A stretch of DNA of 64,000 nucleotides from VFMC01 sp963791635 (GTDB taxonomy: Bacteria; Actinomycetota; Acidimicrobiia; Acidimicrobiales; Ilumatobacteraceae). This document shows, piece after piece, positions 62,021-64,000 of the stretch. A model generated the notes under the pieces. It was given only the letters and a program-made list of their open reading frames with translations. It was not told the DNA's origin and did no database searches. Every line of letters starts with the position of its first letter. The first letter of the stretch is position 1. Made by a program: the position numbers and the translations under genes. The stretch lies in the NCBI GenBank assembly GCA_963791635.1, contig CAWBTC010000015.1:78519-142518 (forward strand), written 5' to 3'.

Positions 62021-62970
62021 GCTCGAAGGGACCGTCTCCGTTGAAGGTTCGCTTGCGTCGTCTGCTCGTGATCCTGCCCTGGCTGGCTGAGCGCGGCAGC
62101 GCGTCGCTGGCCGAGATGTCCTCGCGGTTCCAGATCAGCGAACGAGAGCTCGTCGCCGACCTCGAGCAGGCGGCGATGTGCGGGCTGCCGCCGTTCCTCG
62201 ACGAGTTGGTCGATCTCTACATCGATGACGACGGAATCGCCCACATCGATGTGCCGCGCTTCTTCACCCGACCACTGCGGCTGACGGCGCCCGAGGGCTT
62301 CTCGCTCCTGATGGCCGGGCGGACAGCGCTCTCGATGCCGGGGGCCGAGGCGGACGGTGCGTTGGCGCGTGCCCTCGCCAAGCTCGAGGCTGTGCTCGGT
62401 TCCGACGGGATGGTCCTCGATCTCGCCCAGCCGGCGACCACGGAAGAGCTCGTTGCTGCCGTCGACGAGGCCGCCGAGGTGCGCGTGTCGTACTGGTCGG
62501 CGTCGAGCGACGAGGTGACCACGCGCCTGGCCGTGCCGCGGGCGGTGTTCTCCGATCGCGGCCGTTGGTATCTCCTCGCGGACGATGACCGATCTGGTGA
62601 GGAGCGCACGTTTCGCATCGACCGAATCCTGTCGTGCGAGCGCACCGGCCGCATCGACGAGAGACGCGAGGTCGATGTGCCGGGTGGCGACGATTGGTTC
62701 GACGACCTCCCGGCGCTGAACACGGTCACGCTGTGGATCGCCCCGGCCGGCCGGTGGGTGGTAGAGCGCTTCCCCGTGCGTTCGATCCGCGACCACGAAT
62801 CGGGCGACGGCTCGCAGGTGGTGGAGCTCGCGGTGGCGAGCGAGAGCTGGCTTCGTCAGCTCCTCGTGCGGTTGGGAAGCGACGCCAAGGTGCTCGCACC
62901 TGACGAGTGGCGCGACCTCGGCGCGCGGGCGGCGAGCGAACTGCTCGCGACTCGCTACGCCGCCGATTGA
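62017..62970 (+). CDS. pafC: WYL-domain transcriptional regulator (PafC-like)
   Basis: 317 residues, same architecture with a more diverged HTH (RRLLVILPWLAERGSASLAE, then MSSRFQISERELVADLEQ) and WYL domain (VSYWSASSDEVTTRLAVPRA, GRWYLLADDD, TFRIDRI). GTG start in a GTGA overlap with the pafB-like stop, so the two are made together and probably form a complex. The 3' end overlaps the convergent exonuclease gene by 16 bp. Confidence 0.87.
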   Translation: MSSKGPSPLKVRLRRLLVILPWLAERGSASLAEMSSRFQISERELVADLEQAAMCGLPPFLDELVDLYIDDDGIAHIDVPRFFTRPLRLTAPEGFSLLMAGRTALSMPGAEADGALARALAKLEAVLGSDGMVLDLAQPATTEELVAAVDEAAEVRVSYWSASSDEVTTRLAVPRAVFSDRGRWYLLADDDRSGEERTFRIDRILSCERTGRIDERREVDVPGGDDWFDDLPALNTVTLWIAPAGRWVVERFPVRSIRDHESGDGSQVVELAVASESWLRQLLVRLGSDAKVLAPDEWRDLGARAASELLATRYAAD

Positions 62971-63578
62971 CGACCGTGCCGGTGGAGCCGGTCACTCGTC
63001 TGTCGAGACATCTGTTCGTGGATCTGCTCGCGGCTGGTGATGCCGTGCGCGGCCAGCAGGTGCGGGAGCACCGCCGCTGTGGCGTCGGCGTCGGCGAGCG
63101 CATCGTGGGGCCTGACCAGTACGACCCCATATCGCTCGCAGACCGCACCGAGGCGGTGCGGCATCGTGCGATCGGGATCGAGACGCCGGGACAGCCGCAG
63201 GGTGCACAGCGTGTGCTCCACAGCGAGCGCGGCGCCGGCTTCGTCGGCAGCTTTGCGGAGAAAGGCGAGATCGAACTCGGCATTGTGGGCCACGAACACC
63301 GCACCCTCGATGGAGGTCGCCAACCGCTGCATCACCTCGGCCAGGCGGGGCGCGCCGCGGACGTCGCGGCGGTGGATGCCGTGCAGCCGGGTCGGCCCGA
63401 CGCGATGGAACAGCCGGCGGCGGGGGCGGACGAGGCTGGCCCACCGTTCGACGATGGCACCGGTGCCGTCGACCACGACGATGCCCACTTGGAGCACGCG
63501 ATCGCGGCGCAACGAGAGGCCGGACGTCTCGACGTCGACCACGGCGAAGCGCAGCGTGGGATCGTCGAATGGGTTCAC
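62955..63578 (-). CDS. DEDDh 3'-5' exonuclease (DNA polymerase III epsilon-like)
   Basis: 207 residues, an exonuclease domain only. ExoI has DVETSGL (Asp and Glu), ExoII VAHNAEFDLAFL, ExoIII HDALADADATAA (His and Asp), the full DEDDh set. Such free proteins act in proofreading, repair or RNA turnover. GTG start with TAAGGT 6 nt upstream (leaderless). Its 3' end overlaps the convergent pafC-like gene, itself a damage-response type. Confidence 0.9.
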   Translation of the reverse strand: MNPFDDPTLRFAVVDVETSGLSLRRDRVLQVGIVVVDGTGAIVERWASLVRPRRRLFHRVGPTRLHGIHRRDVRGAPRLAEVMQRLATSIEGAVFVAHNAEFDLAFLRKAADEAGAALAVEHTLCTLRLSRRLDPDRTMPHRLGAVCERYGVVLVRPHDALADADATAAVLPHLLAAHGITSREQIHEQMSRQTSDRLHRHGRQSAA

Positions 63579-63584
63579 GCCGCC

Positions 63585-63590
63585 ACCTTA
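63585..63590 (-). promoter_or_regulatory. -10 element (TAAGGT) of a putative leaderless promoter
   Basis: TAAGGT, 6 nt, then the GTG of the exonuclease gene. The spacing places the predicted start of transcription on the first base of GTG. Confidence 0.55.
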
Positions 63591-63641
63591 TGCGGCAGGT
63601 GTGACGCATGATGTGGTCGGGCGTGGCGTCGGCAGCGGCGG

Positions 63642-63977
63642 TCAGTTGACGCTGGCGCGGGCGCGCACACCGATCGGCGCGGCGACGGTGTAACCGGCCA
63701 GGTGTCGATCCTCTTCGCTCTCTCCACCCCAGAAGCCGTATTCGTGTTTGCTCCGGGCGAACTCCTGGCACTGTGATTGAACGGGACACGTGGTGCACAG
63801 CAGCCGGGCCTGGGCCTCGCGTCGCTCTCGCGCCTGAGGGCGCTCGGCTCGGGGCGGGAAGAACAGATTGGTGCGACCCTTGCAGACCGCATGCTCCATC
63901 CAGGTCCGACCGTCCATCAGCTCGATCAGGATCGAGTAGTCCTGATCCTCGAACTGAATCAACTCGACTGCTGCCAT
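63642..63977 (-). CDS. WhiB-family iron-sulfur regulator
   Basis: 111-residue actinobacterial [4Fe-4S] regulator. Four cysteines in the family spacing (AVCKGRTNLFFP, then LLCTTCPVQSQC) and the turn GFWGGESEEDR that contacts the sigma factor. The C-terminus is short with few basic residues, so DNA contact through the sigma-A partner is likely. GAGGGG lies 2-3 nt before the ATG. Which WhiB class it belongs to cannot be said from this alone. Confidence 0.92.
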   Translation of the reverse strand: MAAVELIQFEDQDYSILIELMDGRTWMEHAVCKGRTNLFFPPRAERPQARERREAQARLLCTTCPVQSQCQEFARSKHEYGFWGGESEEDRHLAGYTVAAPIGVRARASVN

Positions 63978-64000
63978 CGCCCCTCGGCTCTCTGTCGCCG

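Noticed and set aside
1..64000. Mobile element, prophage or genomic island
   Set aside because: No transposase, integrase, phage gene, tRNA-linked direct repeat or marked composition change was seen.

Overview
This 64 kb window looks like the chromosome of a high-GC actinobacterium. A WhiB regulator, a PafB/PafC-like pair of WYL proteins, a DUF4333 lipoprotein, a Ppx/GppA protein, MMPL and DUF35/thiolase genes, and many genes that seem to start at their own transcription start site all point that way. The abundance of P450s, acyl-CoA dehydrogenases, a Rieske oxygenase and Liv-type transporters fits the class Acidimicrobiia best, but that placement is inference. I saw no rRNA, tRNA, CRISPR array, insertion sequence or phage gene.

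Layout. 1-2.6 kb: a c-di-GMP signalling protein running off the left edge. 2.8-6.4 kb: argG, a Rieske oxygenase with a 72-residue partner, and a small membrane protein. 6.5-9.9 kb: a GT2 glycosyltransferase, an L,D-transpeptidase and an alpha/beta hydrolase. 9.9-13.1 kb: Ppx/GppA and a zinc-peptidase lipoprotein. 13.2-16.2 kb: 2-oxoacid dehydrogenase E1 alpha and beta plus a free-standing lipoyl domain, with a convergent DUF305 gene between. 16.2-19 kb: two tandem paralogous HTH proteins and an acyl-CoA dehydrogenase. 19.2-24.2 kb: a complete branched-chain-amino-acid-type (Liv) ABC operon. 24.5-29.7 kb: an acyl-activation and beta-oxidation operon (acyl-CoA synthetase, two enoyl-CoA hydratases, a P450, a TetR regulator). 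29.8-32.9 kb: lipoproteins, a Nudix hydrolase and a DUF35/thiolase pair. 33-39.6 kb: a RarD / serine hydrolase / nitroreductase operon, divergent from an acyl-CoA mutase large subunit and a phosphotransferase operon. 39.7-46.1 kb: a SnoaL-like protein and a second Liv operon whose two permeases are fused. 46.1-49.4 kb: a hydrolase, 6-phosphogluconolactonase and glucose-6-phosphate isomerase. 49.4-52 kb: a P450 and an acyl-CoA dehydrogenase. 52-56.2 kb: response regulator, histidine kinase and MMPL exporter. 56.2-60.9 kb: an SDR, a PhoD-like phosphatase, a P450 and the B12-binding mutase subunit. 61-64 kb: the two WYL proteins, a DEDDh exonuclease and WhiB.

How it fits together. Most of the window reads as import (two Liv systems), activation (acyl-CoA synthetase), oxidation (three P450s, a Rieske oxygenase) and beta-oxidation (two acyl-CoA dehydrogenases, two enoyl-CoA hydratases, thiolase/DUF35) of lipid-like or branched compounds. 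An isobutyryl-CoA-mutase-like split enzyme could handle branched acyl-CoA products; its two subunits are encoded 23 kb apart. Substrates cannot be fixed from sequence.

Two features cut across the window. First, at least nine genes have a TAnnnT -10 hexamer 6-8 nt before an ATG or GTG, the arrangement expected of leaderless mRNAs; one such pair forms a symmetric divergent promoter at 35.78 kb. Second, short tandem or direct repeats recur at the 3' ends of genes, several covering the stop codon. Caution: eleven genes in the first 42 kb carry frameshifts, densest at 0.5-1.8, 24.6-26.5 and 41.2-41.8 kb. Most behave like single-base sequencing or assembly errors, because the downstream frame resumes a perfect family match. 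The last 22 kb shows none.
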